From positions 12,090,501 to 12,154,500 of the forward strand of contig OU015569.1 in the NCBI GenBank assembly GCA_907165135.1: DNA of 64,000 nt, written 5' to 3'. How positions within the stretch are numbered: position 1 is the stretch's first letter; each line of letters begins with the position of its first letter. The DNA is from Oikopleura dioica. Its lineage: Eukaryota > Chordata > Appendicularia > Copelata > Oikopleuridae. Below, in pieces: positions 19,768 through 30,074 of this stretch. The notes beneath the pieces were generated by a model. It made no database searches, was not told the DNA's origin, and worked only from the letters and a program-made list of their open reading frames with translations. The translations under genes and the position numbers were made by a program.

Positions 19768-22241
19768 ATGCAGTTTCTACTCGCTTTCCTCCGAACAATC
19801 GTCTTCTGGCTCGTAACAACTGGAAACGAATTCCTTCCGTAAGTCAAAATTCTAGATAAATTTAAGGATACACGTTGCGCAGGTTGCATATTATTCTGAG
19901 AAGGTGCAAGATCGCGGGAAGGATATATTTCCAGCTGCCAAAGTAAAATAATCAAGTCTCTTCTCTCGCGCCTTCTCTTCCCGAAATTTTGCAAACGCGT
20001 CGGAATTTTTATATTCATTAGCGACTGGGTTGGCAACCTGCGTAAAAACTTGAGTCAGGGGTTCAAAGATCCTTAATGGAAAGCCGCGCAGCTACTTTTT
20101 AAAAACGAAACCACAAAGCGGCTTCGCCAAACTTACCAGATTAATCATTTCTTCAAATTCTGGTCCTCAGAAACCTGAATCAGGTTTTCACACAGGGTCA
20201 GAATTGGTAAAAAATGAATGAATTGGTAATTTTGGCGAAGCCGCTTTGCGGCTTCGTTTAAAAAAGCCGCCGCGCGGCTTTCCATTAAGGATCTTTCAAC
20301 CCTGACTCAGGTTTTTATCACAGGTTGCCGAGCTCAGACAAGCAAATTATTAATTTCTAGAGCCGCTGGAGTGAAATCCTCTCCTCGAAATTGCGAGAAG
20401 CCAGCTGAAAACATTTTCTTCCTGAAGACGCACAAGACGGCGAGTACCACAGTTCAAAATATATTTCTAAGGTGAGTTAAAAATGTCTCTCTCGATTCTG
20501 GCGAAAGAGAAAGTCACGTGTGGATTCGACCGCTGTGAGATTGAGCGGCGATTATGCCCTGGTTGAGCCTTGTTCTTGCGGCAATGTACAAGCGTTAGGA
20601 TTCTTTATTTCAAGCTTGAAATTTGGCGGCGCTTTGATTTCCAGCGAAATTTTAAATTTTAAATGACACTCTAGAATTGACTCAGCCCCCTCCAAAAAGC
20701 TGTCAATTATTAAATTATTTGATTGCCAAAAGCAAAAATGACAAAAAATAACGACAAAAATTCGTTTTTGACGAATCTGATTGGCCTACCTGCCGAATAC
20801 AGCCTTTTGATTGGTCGAAAATCGTCGCATAAAAACCCGGTCTTTTGTCGCAATTTTCGTTGATTCCCACCTCAAAAAATTCACTGTTGATAGAAGCCAG
20901 TAGCTCAATCTCTAACAGTTAACTCTCACTTCAGATACGGCGAAGCAAACAACCTAACCTTCGCGCTTCCGAAGCAGTCTGGCGCGCACGTGTTCAACTA
21001 CAATTTAAAGTTCTCCCCTCGCTGGTCCGCCCTTCGCCGACGGGTAAGTACAACATTCTGTGCAACCACTTGCACTTCAGCGCCGCGGGCGTGAACGAGT
21101 TAATGCCCCGGGGCACCAAGTTCATCGCCATCGTCCGCCACCCAGTCGAGCTCTTCGAGTCCGTGATGAGCTACTACTCGGACGAAGTGCGCGCTTTCCA
21201 GCGCCTCCCAGGTAAAGGAGGGGACCTCCAAGCAAAAATGAAGAGCTTCCTCGACGAGCCAAGGCGCTACTACGGCTTTGACGCGGCGCATTATGAAAAG
21301 TTCGCGAAAAATGCGATGATGTGGGACTTTGGATTCGACAACGAAGAAGAGGACGAAGAAGTCATCGACAAGTGGATTGAATATCTCGATAGAATTTTCG
21401 ACCTTGTGCTGATTACTGATTATTTCGAAGAATCGATGGTCCTTCTCAAAGAAGAACTTTGCTGGACAACCGAGGATGTCTCTTTTCTTAAGTCAAATTC
21501 AAGAAAACGCGATTCGCAAAATCCAATTCAGAAGACAATGCTGGACAGTAAGTACAGAGAGAAACTTTTAGAGTGGAACAAGGCCGACTGGAAACTTTAT
21601 CAACACTTCAACTCCACTTTCGCCAAAAAGGTTGAGGAATTTGGGGCGGAAAGGATGGAACAAGAAGTCAAAAAGCTGAGAGAAACGAACAAAATGATCC
21701 AGGATAGATGCATCAGGTTTGCTTCAAAATTCATTCAAGCGACAAAAAGCCGCGACAAAAGGCGACAAAATGCGACTAATATTTAATTTTTGCGACAATT
21801 TTTCTGTTCGGCGTACGAAAATCTGATTGGTCTAAAATTTGACCAAAATTTTGGTCGAAATTGTCGCAATTTTTACGACAATTTTAAACCAATCAGATTT
21901 CCGCATACGCTCGGCAGGCCAATTATAATTCAGAAAAATGTCGCAAAAAGAGCGCATTTTTGTCGCATTTTCTGTCGCTAATACCAAATTGCTATTTTCA
22001 GTAATGAAACTCGAACATCATTTTTCCACTCGGTTCCGCTGACGCGCTACAAGCTCAAGAACAAAAACGACACTTGGTGCAACGATTTCATTCAGTCAGA
22101 AAGACAGGTAAACCACTCTCTCTCCTTTACCTTCAATTCGAATAGTACCTGAACAAGATCAACATGCAGCAAGAGGCGCTTCTGGAAACATTTCAAAAGC
22201 GAGCTTTTGAATCAACAACAAAGAAGAAAAAAGCAGAATAA
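19768..22241 (+). CDS. galactose-3-O-sulfotransferase-like enzyme, about 388 aa, apparent frameshift
   Basis: Exons 19768-19838, 20361-20471, 20935-21716, 22002-22107 and 22146-22241. Residues 1-20 form a membrane anchor, as expected for a Golgi type II enzyme. Residues 45-54 (LKTHKTASTT) match the 5'-phosphosulfate-binding loop that binds PAPS. Downstream KYNILCNHLHF and IVRHPVELFESVMSYY match the conserved core, including the 3'-phosphate site. Expected reaction: transfer of sulfate from PAPS to the 3-OH of galactose on glycolipids or glycans. The frame changes near 21040-21045: conserved sequence before (FALPKQSG) and after is in different frames, and total exon length is one base short of a multiple of three. 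One more G in GGG at 21040-21042 would restore it. Either an assembly error or a disabled gene. Confidence 0.75.
20028..20337. mobile_element. family A foldback, compound form
   Basis: It lies in intron 1 of the sulfotransferase gene. It carries an extra inner CTGAATCAGGTTTTCACACA block at about 20170-20200, like the compound copy at 9482-9844. Confidence 0.75.
21738..21985. repeat. GCGACAAAA foldback in intron 3
   Basis: GCGACAAAAAGCCGCGACAA at the left mirrors GTCGCAAAAAGAGCGCATTT at the right. An inner palindrome (ATTTGACCAAAATTTTGGTC) near 21835-21860 recurs in the 18.4 and 19.1 kb palindrome arms. A diverged relative lies in intron 2 (20735-20870). Confidence 0.5.
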
Positions 22242-22372
22242 CTGCAGCAGCTTCAAAATCTTCTTTTGTAAATATGTAAAATTATGACATAAAGCTGCGA
22301 CTTTTTCGCGACCTCTTTTCAAACTTTCTGTAAAAATAAAAATTACACACACATTTTCTTCGTGAAAGAAAA

Positions 22373-23158
22373 ATGAAGAGAACTCTACTTTTTCTTTTGT
22401 CTTCTGTCGGAGGAGTAGCATTTGGGCTCAGCAATCAAAGCTATTTTGGGTACAGTTGTTGGTTTCAGTGATATTTGCTTTTTTTTATAGTTATATTGAG
22501 ACATCACAAATACCAGGTTGGTGATCTTATTTGTTATTGTCTTATTTTGTCAGTTAATTTCGTATAGATAAAAATTTAGTTCTAGAACTCGATTCTCGAC
22601 ATTATGGTTTTCACTTATCAACTCAAGAAATCCAATTAACTTTTTTAATAGTGGCAATTTTCTAGAGATTCTCTTCCAAAAAAGAGCGCAGCTTTTGAGG
22701 CAGACTATTCAAGACCCTGATTCAGCTTTTTAAACTAGTAGGATCAGATTGCCGAGCCCAGAGTAGCCTTCGATTGCGCTAAAAAAGACTGTATCAGCTG
22801 CACAATCGCGGAACTGAACATGGACCAAGGCGAAGCAATCGAAAACCACTGCGAAAAGGTTCTGAACTGCTGCATGAGCGAGCACGGCGACGAAATGGCG
22901 CGAATAATGCAGAATATAAAATGAAAGAAGCTCTTTTTTTTGATGAAAATAAGGTGGTTAATTTCAGACTACCAGAAAAAGCGGCTGAGCTCAGAAATGC
23001 TCGACGAAATTCAAAGCAAAATGGGACTCCAGACGGGCAATCTCGAGGACAGTTTGAAAGGAGCTCGTAAGAAACCTCAAAATTAAAAAATGCCCATTTT
23101 AGATTCAGACCAGACTCAAAACGAGGAAGAAGCGGAAAGAGGAAAAACTGAGCTTTAG
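22373..23158 (+). CDS. small secreted Cys-rich protein
   Basis: Exon 1 (22373-22449) encodes a signal peptide (MKRTLLFLLSSVGGVAFG). Exon 2 from 22762 has six Cys in about 40 residues (pattern C-x5-C-x2-C-x17-C-x6-CC). Exons 22968-23066 and 23103-23158 add an acidic, helical tail ending GKTEL. Exon 2 has no GT donor in the correct phase: it either stops at TGA 22922-22924, making a short protein, or splices from 22902 with a GA-AG intron (GAATAATGC...TTTCAG), which restores phase to the tail exons. AATAAA at 23184. The family was not recognised; secretion is the only functional claim. Confidence 0.5.
22708..22761. mobile_element. family A right half
   Basis: AAGACCCTGATTCAGCTTTT and ATTGCCGAGCCCAG remain, ending exactly at the acceptor AG of exon 2 of the secreted protein gene. 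The splice acceptor here therefore appears to be donated by the element's CCCAG end. Confidence 0.5.
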
Positions 23159-24261
23159 TTTTGAAGAATGCAATTTTACTGAGAATAAATCACTCAATAC
23201 TCAAATTATTGATCTTTTCCCTTTTTGATTGAATCAAGATTTCAACGGGCTAATTCCTCTTATATGGTTCCAAAATAAAAAAAATGATAACAGTAATTAA
23301 ATATAATATGATAATAAAATGAATATTTTTTATATATACTACTATATATTATTAATAAAAATATGAAAGAATATATAATAATAACATTATTAATATTTAA
23401 CATTAATAAAATTTATTTGAATATTAATTTAGTTAATTAATCAATTAATTATAAATAAATATAATAATTAAATTATTAATTATAATAATGAAAACAAAAA
23501 AATAGTTATAATAATTAATAATATTTAAGATATTATATTATATATTTCATAATATTAAATTTTATAATAAAATTTTATAAAAAAAATAGAAATGGGTATA
23601 TTCCGGAGAAGTTTACCCGCTAAAATCAGGATCGTCAATTTTAATGAATATATAATTCAATGAATCAATGATAGTCACCTTCCTTCTTTCATCGAAGAAA
23701 TAACCCAAACCCAGAACTAACTGTTGGAAATAATCACAATAAGTTGCCTCTTTCGTTGACCTTCTTCTTTTTCCAGGAATAAACTTTTGAACGTTTGACC
23801 GAACAAAAAATTGCCAACTTGTAGCTGGGTTGATTTGGCGACAGATGGGCAGCGTGGTGGTAGATTCTCAGCGGATAATCTCTGTCTAATCTCGCTGGTG
23901 TCGATCGAGAGCACATTGAGGCCACCATTCCAACACTGAAGGAATAATATACCCGCCGAAATTAGTGCATTATGCTTTTAATAAAGAGATGACGGCCTTA
24001 CAAATTACCTCCGAGTCCTACTTCGCTGCCCGCGCGCTCTACTTTTCAAACGCCGAAGCTGCTTTTTAATCGCTCCTTTTGCTTTTCATTGCTTCTTTCG
24101 AGAGATTCATTTCAATCAGAAAGAGACACAGAGAGAAAAAGACGACCACTGAAGAATTGAAGAAAAAACGAGTAATTTGTCAGCTCGAATTGATTATTAA
24201 GGGTATAGTCCTTGAAATCACTGTTTTTTTTGGTTTAGTTTTACTATGTTAAAAGTTGGAT
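23159..24261. other. A/T-rich intergenic spacer with possible minus-strand ORF
   Basis: 23270-23590 is almost pure A/T. On the minus strand 23914-23717 is open for 65 codons (LSIDTSEIRQRLSAE onward) with gene-like codon choice and an AG acceptor at about 23935, but the exon upstream of it has stops in the matching phase. A 26-codon plus ORF (23989-24069) overlaps. Neither could be built into a gene. Confidence 0.25.
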
Positions 24262-24830
24262 CACATCTTAACCGCGTGGGACGAATCCCCGCGTATGAGC
24301 GCGGGACGAACCGTACATTCGAATGTCATTTAAGCAAAAACTCGAATAACTCATGAACCGCTCGTCCGATATTCCTCAGATTTTCAGAGATCACTAATTT
24401 TCATGTCCTCTTTCATATCCAGATGTCAGAATTCATATTTTGGTTTCGTCAGAAATACTTTTTTGAGTAAGTATGAAAGTGAGAAATTTTAATTCTCATC
24501 TTCCGTGCTCTTTTCAGTCAGAAGATGTTACAGTTGACGAAATTCCATCAAAAATATAGATTAAAGTTGTCTAAAAAGCTTAAACAAACAAATTGGTTCG
24601 TTTTTACAGTAAAAATCTCAGCGGGCGCTCGAGTAGGCCAGACTTAATCCCGTGTCAGGTGCAACTGAGCCGTGATAAAACTTCCATATTTGCACAAGTT
24701 ACTAGGAAGGCATGAACCAATCCACATTTAAAATTTCAAAGTTATCGGATATATAATTTGGGAATACCGGGCCCCTAAAGTCTTAAATGACATTGGAATG
24801 TACGATTCGTCCCACGCGGTTAACTGACAA
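24262..24830. mobile_element. 560-bp inverted-repeat element, ACCGCGTGGGACGAAT ends
   Basis: ACCGCGTGGGACGAATC near 24270 is matched by GATTCGTCCCACGCGGT ending near 24823, and GTACATTCGAATGTCATTT by AAATGACATTGGAATGTAC. The left end carries an extra partial duplication of the GGGACGAA motif. No ORF of note inside. Confidence 0.65.
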
Positions 24831-24842
24831 ATATTTCCTGGC

Positions 24843-25077
24843 TGGGCTCGGCAACCTGAGTAAAAACCCTGAGTCAGGCTCTGAAAAAGCTAAAATGAAA
24901 AGCCGCCTAGCGGCTTTTAAACAAAGCCGCAAAGCGGCTTCGCAAGAAGTTCACTATCGGTTGAAAGAGGTCTTCTTGCGAAGCCGCTTTGCGGCTTCGA
25001 TTTAAAAGCCGCTACGTGGCTTTTCACTTCAGCTTTTTCAGAGCCTGACTCAGGCTTTACTCAGGTCGCCGAGCCCG
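24843..25077. mobile_element. family A foldback, full compound form
   Basis: TGGGCTCGGCAACCTGAGTA at the left and CTCAGGTCGCCGAGCCC at the right, with both inner hairpin pairs. It starts 13 bp after the preceding inverted-repeat element. Confidence 0.8.
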
Positions 25078-25190
25078 GCTTCTGGGGGTATCCATTTTAA
25101 CGGATTTAATATTTCTCAAATCTTCGCGAAATCGAGCTCTATACCCTTAAAGTCCTGAAACTGGTGATTGTGGATGCGCTAATTGCCCAG

Positions 25191-26313
25191 ACAGGGCATT
25201 AGTGTGCATTCTCTCGCTAATAAGCAGCCGAAGACGATTAGTGGAGAAGAGCGAGAAACAGTGCTGCAAGGAGCAGTCAGAGAAGGCGATGCACAGATCT
25301 CCGATAAAAGTCAGCTTAATGTTCTTTAACTTTCAACTCGCGAATTTCGATTCTTCAGCTCCACAAAACGATGAGCTGCGCCGCCGAGAGAATGTCCAAA
25401 AGGAACGAAAAGAAAAACGAAAAACGCAACGCCGAAGACAAAGAGCTACTCGATTCGGTTTCAGAAATTTCATTTTCCTTTCGGAAATAACTTCAGATCT
25501 CTTTTCCTCTAAGTCTGGGCTCGGCAGCCTGTGTAGAAAACCTGAGTCAGCGTCAGAAAGAGCTGAAATAAAAAGCCGCGCAGCGGCTTTTTAAAAAATG
25601 AAGCCGAGAAGCGGCTTCGCCAGAACTTTTTCTGGATAGTGATTGTAATATTTGCGAAGCCGCTTTGCGGCTTCGTTATGAAAAGCCGCTGCGCGGCTTT
25701 TCATTTCGGCTCTTTCTGACCCTCACTCAGGTTTTCTACAAAGGCGCTATTCTTCTGGTTTAGTGTAGGAAATTGGCAACTCTGCTCATAAGGAAATCAT
25801 TAGCTTATCTGTCGTTTTTTCAAATCCAAAAAAAATTTTGAAACCTTGAAAGCGACTCCAAAACTGAGCAAAGACAAGAGATCTTCGGGGTCAACAAAAT
25901 CAAGACAAGGTCATTCTCATTATTTTGGAATCAAGAATAATTTTTATATTTTCAGGCTCGATCAAACGAATTATTCGGAATACTTTCGACTCACTCCACG
26001 AAACTTGCGGTAAAAAATAAAATTTGTCTTTAATTTTTGATGATATTTTGGAAAAGCTACGAGAGGCGACAAAAAACTGCGACAAAATTTGCGTAGGCGG
26101 CCGTCAGTGTTCGGCGAGCCAATTTTGGGCTTCTGATTGGCTAAAACTTCGACGCAATTTTTTTCGCATCTCATAGTTTTTCCGATTCTTTTTTTAGATA
26201 AGGAACTGACACCCTTATTTTTGATGATCGAAATGAAAAATAAGGGTGTCACTCTTTCAAAAGGCTCTGCAGAAGACAATCATTTTGAGCAGATACGCCC
26301 TAGAATGCTTTAA
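25191..26313 (+). CDS. basic nuclear-type protein, 5' end unresolved
   Basis: Exons ?-25309, 25359-25457, 25853-25909, 25956-26009 and 26273-26313 all join in phase 1 and end at TAA 26311-26313 (about 130 residues visible). The middle is strongly basic (RRRENVQKERKEKRKTQRRR) and would suit nuclear localisation or nucleic-acid binding; the C-terminal part (IKRIIRNTFDSLHETCG) is helical. No leucine zipper follows the basic stretch, so it is not a standard bZIP. The first coding exon must lie upstream of the 24.3-25.1 kb transposons and was not found. An in-frame TAA at about 25178 bounds the first visible exon. Confidence 0.5.
25517..25744. mobile_element. family A foldback, full compound form
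   Basis: It lies in an intron of the basic-protein gene. The right end is shortened to CAGGTTTTCTACAAAGGC. Confidence 0.75.
26208..26252. mobile_element. tiny TGACACCCTTATTTTT hairpin element
   Basis: TGACACCCTTATTTTTGATG and its inverse AAAAATAAGGGTGTCA flank a loop of about 13 bp. The same end motif occurs at 11634, 32412, 42348 and 43930, so this is a very small dispersed foldback family. Confidence 0.55.
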
Positions 26314-26382
26314 ATTAAAGATATTTTCGAATCACATTGTGGGAGCGTAGTATTTTGGTATTTGATTGATATTATTCGAAAT

Positions 26383-26708
26383 ATGTGCGGCCGGAGGGTG
26401 AGTCTACTCAATATTGATGCACTGTACGCGCCATTAGAGCCAAGACTGATCGGGCCTCAGTGGGGTCCCCATCCAAAAGTAAACTTGCTCTCCCTTTTCG
26501 ACACGTTCAGGCTGCTCGGTGCACGCTTCCAGCCAGCACCACCCTGGTGAAGCCACCACCATGGGCAAAGGTTAGAGACCAAACTCGAAACAGAGAGAGT
26601 CGAAAAACAGCGAAAACTGATTGAACATTGTGGAAAATACAGGCAAGGGCCTTTGTTTCAATTTCAAAAAATGAATGGTACAGTGACGTCACGGGCCAAA
26701 GACTGTAA
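26383..26708 (+). CDS. small protein, 73 aa, three exons
   Basis: Exons 26383-26478, 26511-26570 and 26643-26708, all phase 0, total 74 codons. Introns are 32 and 72 nt. The peptide has two CPx/PPP-type stretches (CTLPASTTLVKPPPW) and ends SDVTGQRL. No membrane segment, signal or family recognised. The start ATG at 26383 is the only in-frame Met before the first donor. It could instead be the 3' part of a longer gene. Confidence 0.4.
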
Positions 26709-26929
26709 CAACAAAAAAGATGAATTGAACAAGAGCAAGAGCAAGAGCAATAATTCTCTTTCTCTCCCAATTTGTCCACCCCTTATTGAGCCTAAAAGCT
26801 TAGCGGCCAAAAATTAAATAAACTGACAATTTTAAATTGACAAAAATTTAATTTTAAAATAAGGAGTTCCCATTAATAATTAATTAGTAAAACATTTTAA
26901 TGGTTTTTCTAGCCCAAGGCTTGTTTTTC

Positions 26930-27003
26930 AAACCCTAACCCTAACCCTAGAATTTCAGACAATCCGTTTCTTAAAAAAGCCTTCCTAACCCTAACCCTAA
27001 CCA
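26930..27003. repeat. interstitial CCCTAA repeats
   Basis: Two short clusters of CCCTAA units (26931-26950 and 26982-27001) separated by about 30 bp. They are internal, and the flanking sequence does not match the hAT-like telomere-repeat element. Confidence 0.6.
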
Positions 27004-27577
27004 AATCGTTGTTGACACCCTTAAGCTTAACTAATCTTTTGTCCGTTAAAACGAGTACCCCCTATTTTTGATTTAAATTAATTGAATTATTAGCCGCTAA
27101 AAAGGTTAACAAGGGGTACCCCTTAAATTTTTCGATGTTCTTTTCCGAAAATTTGCTTTTTAAAATTTGTAAAAAGAACGCGAAAACATGGGGCCGCCAA
27201 AATGAGAGCAAGCCAGTCAAGTGAACTGAATTACAACAATCGATGAAGAGCGAAATAATCGATCTTAGCCTCGATATCAATTTTTACTACAGAAAACTGT
27301 AAAGTTGTAAGTTTTCGCTACGGCCAAAATAACGCTCGTAAATCACTTTGAAACGTCGAATATTCTCGAGAGAAAAATGATCAAGAAAATCAACGAGGTA
27401 AAATTTTCAAGCGTCGTTGTTGATTTCAGAATTAAGGACCACCCGAATCAAGAATTCTGAAAATTGACCCCGCGGGAGCAAGTATTTTCCTGAATTTTTC
27501 TGAGGTACACCCTTAGATATTAGTTCTTTAGGGGCAACTTTTAGATCGGACTCGCTCCCTTACGGTAACATCTCCAC

Positions 27578-27920
27578 TTAAGGACCCCCGTCAACAATTT
27601 TCGAAAAATCTATTTTCGGAATTTCAAAATTTTGACCCCGGAAATGGATTCTACAGGTCAAAAAACGATTTTGAGGCTTCATTTTTTGGGGGTCTATCTC
27701 GACTCTAACACCCTCAAAATCGCGTTTGAAAATCAGACTTTTGAGGAAAAATGACGAAAAAGTCCCAATTTTGCTATAATTTCAGATTTTTATTGGTCAA
27801 AAAGTGCTCCGAACAAGTTTTTATGATAAATTTAACATCCAGCCACGCTAAGAAGCCAAAATATGGCTTTTTTGAAATTTTCGATTTTGCGAGGAAAATT
27901 GTTGACGGGGGGGTCCTTAA
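27578..27920. mobile_element. TTAA-flanked element, GGACCCCCGTCA ends
   Basis: TTAAGGACCCCCGTCAACAA at the left and GTTGACGGGGGGGTCCTTAA at the right. Related to 14793-15338 but about 200 bp shorter. Its right TTAA is shared with the next element. Confidence 0.7.
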
Positions 27921-28603
27921 GGGGGTAGAAACAGCTTTTGCCAAAGATGGAATTTTAAAAAATTTTTTTAAGATTTTGATAACCCAATGAATGAAGAATA
28001 TAATTTTTATCAAAAGCTATGTTGGAACGCCTTTAAAATTGCCTTAGAAGTTGAAATTTTGGCGCAAATTTGAGTTTTTCGAAATTTAGCGACAGTTAAA
28101 ATCGTTTAATAAGGGGATAAACGCGAAAAGGATAGATTTGCTTGGATCACATGATCATTTTGAATAATTTTGCTAGGACCATAACTTAAGGGTATCACGA
28201 AGAAATGGTCTTTAAAACTCAAAATTTTGAAAATTTGAGACACAAGTTTCAATCGGCCTCGCAACATTATCATTTTTCATGATTAAACAATTTCAATCAT
28301 AGATGCTCCTAGAAAAAGGATTGAACTTTCTTAAAATGAGATTAGAAATTCTCAGTTCATCACGTGACTCGAGATAATCGTGCTTGAAAATGGGCGAAAT
28401 CGGCATTTTCGACGAGATGGGTTGATGTTTCGCCCTCAACCGCTAAACTGGGTGAACAAAAAATTATTTTAGAATTAGATGTTCTTAAATCTAAGATAAA
28501 TCTAACTAAATTCGAAGAGAGAATTAAATAATCTAAGGTTGGCTGAGCTTGGGCGCCGTTCAAAAATCGGCTTTTTTCAAAAAAGCTGTTTCTACCACCT
28601 TAA
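27917..28603. mobile_element. TTAA-flanked element, GGGGGTAGAAACAGC ends
   Basis: TTAAGGGGGTAGAAACAGCT at the left and AGCTGTTTCTACCACCTTAA at the right. It abuts 27578-27920 through a common TTAA, so one element inserted into the other's target duplication. No transposase was recognised in the roughly 690 bp interior. Confidence 0.7.
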
Positions 28604-30074
28604 GGGTATGCGGAAAGATAGGTCAACGGGAGTAAGTTTTTTTTTGGTTCTTATATTGAAATACACCCTTAAATTTTTTAATGTGTTTAGGGTAAAAATT
28701 TTTGGCCTAAAATTCTAGACAAAATTCACCAAAAAAAAACTCCAAAAAATTGATAAAAATCATAAAAAATTCAAAATTTATCCCAGAAAACAAAATCTAA
28801 AACGTAATCTGAAAATTTTTCAAAACGTTGTACACACCCTTAAAAATATCTTAATTTTTTAATCTAAAAGTAACAACTTAAAAGCAACAAAATGATAGTT
28901 TTTTCGAGAAAAGCAAGAACACGTGGTACGTTGGATTGTGTCTGTAATCGGCAAAGTTGCTGTATGTTAATTGACATCTGACAAGTTTATTGGCAGCAAT
29001 TTTAAATGCAGACAATTTAAAAGAGAGGCAGCAGGACAAAATAGGCAGCGAAAAGAGAGAGAGAGAAAGGCCAATTACAGCATCTTTATTCTTCTTTTTT
29101 TTCCAAAGACAGTTAACTTGAAGGGAGATCCTTCAACTTTCACTTTTCCATTTTCAGTTTTTCGTTTTTGGCTGGTTTTTTGGTTGGTTGAGGGGCTGAG
29201 TTGACAGCCGAGAGAGTTTAATTTCATTTAATGAGACGATAAACTGGCACATATGGCTTCGTTTCCAAACAAGCCCTTTTTCTCTCTCTCTCTTTCTTTC
29301 TTAATCCCTTCGTATTTTTTCCATTGGCAAATGAGAAAAAGAAGCAGCGAAGGAGAGAAAGAGAGAGAGAGAAACTCTGCTGCACCGGCAATTATTGATC
29401 CACAATCTGAGCATATCTGACGGCTCAGCTCAGCCAGCGACCTGTTCAGATTCGAAAAAAAATATAAAAAAACGCCGCTTTTTATCGCAAAAAAAAAAGA
29501 AAATAAGAGAAAAAAAGAGCTTCTTGAAACTCTCAAAAATCAAACGAAAAAGGTGCTTTTTGAACGACCCTCTTTTTCTTTTTTTTCTGTAATAGTGTTG
29601 TGGAACCTGTTGGGGTTCAATATCAATATTGAATCTGGAAATGTAACTTTCAAAGCAAAACAGAGCCTCATTAATACTTCTGCTCCCTAGTAGAATTGAG
29701 CTCTTGGCAAGAGTCGCTCTCGCTTTTTTCTTCAACTTTTTTGAGTAGAATTTTTTTAAGCTGAGCTCGCTCAAATTAAGCTCCGCTCAAATAAGACTAA
29801 TCTGAGCCTGCTTAGCCTAGCCCATTTTCTTAGCTTCCTTTAAAAAAGATCAACCAAGCCGATTCAGCTCAAAATCAAGAAAATAAGAGCCAGCTCAATT
29901 TGAGCTCTCTACGCTCAGCTCAAAAACTGACTGAGCTCTGAGCCCTGAGCTGAGCAGATTCTCCTTTTTCTTGATTTTTTGAACTGAGATGGGATTTTGA
30001 AAATTATGAAAAAAAGTAATTTTTGTTTTTCAGAAACAAAATTAATCGACAAATTCGAAAGCGACTCGTCGAAG
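28604..30074. other. intergenic region before the RGS gene
   Basis: It has poly-A/T tracts, a GAGA-rich run (29050-29075) and CTCT/GAGAG tracts (29280-29375), then degenerate AGCTC repeats at 29750-29960. GAGA tracts could be promoter-associated. No gene was assembled. TTTTTCAG at about 30032 could be a 5' UTR acceptor for the RGS transcript. Confidence 0.4.

Noticed and set aside
25371-25490. ORF starting MSCAAERMSKRNEKK at 25371
   Set aside because: A different frame of the same exon joins in phase to four further exons, so this frame is a shadow.
27917-28603. Autonomous piggyBac transposon
   Set aside because: TTAA ends are present but no transposase-like ORF; the longest internal frames are under 100 codons and A/T-driven.
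29228-29774. Minus-strand ORFs of 102 and 114 codons
   Set aside because: They are composed of GAGA, CTCT and poly-A tract translation (RERE, KKKK) with no conserved motif.
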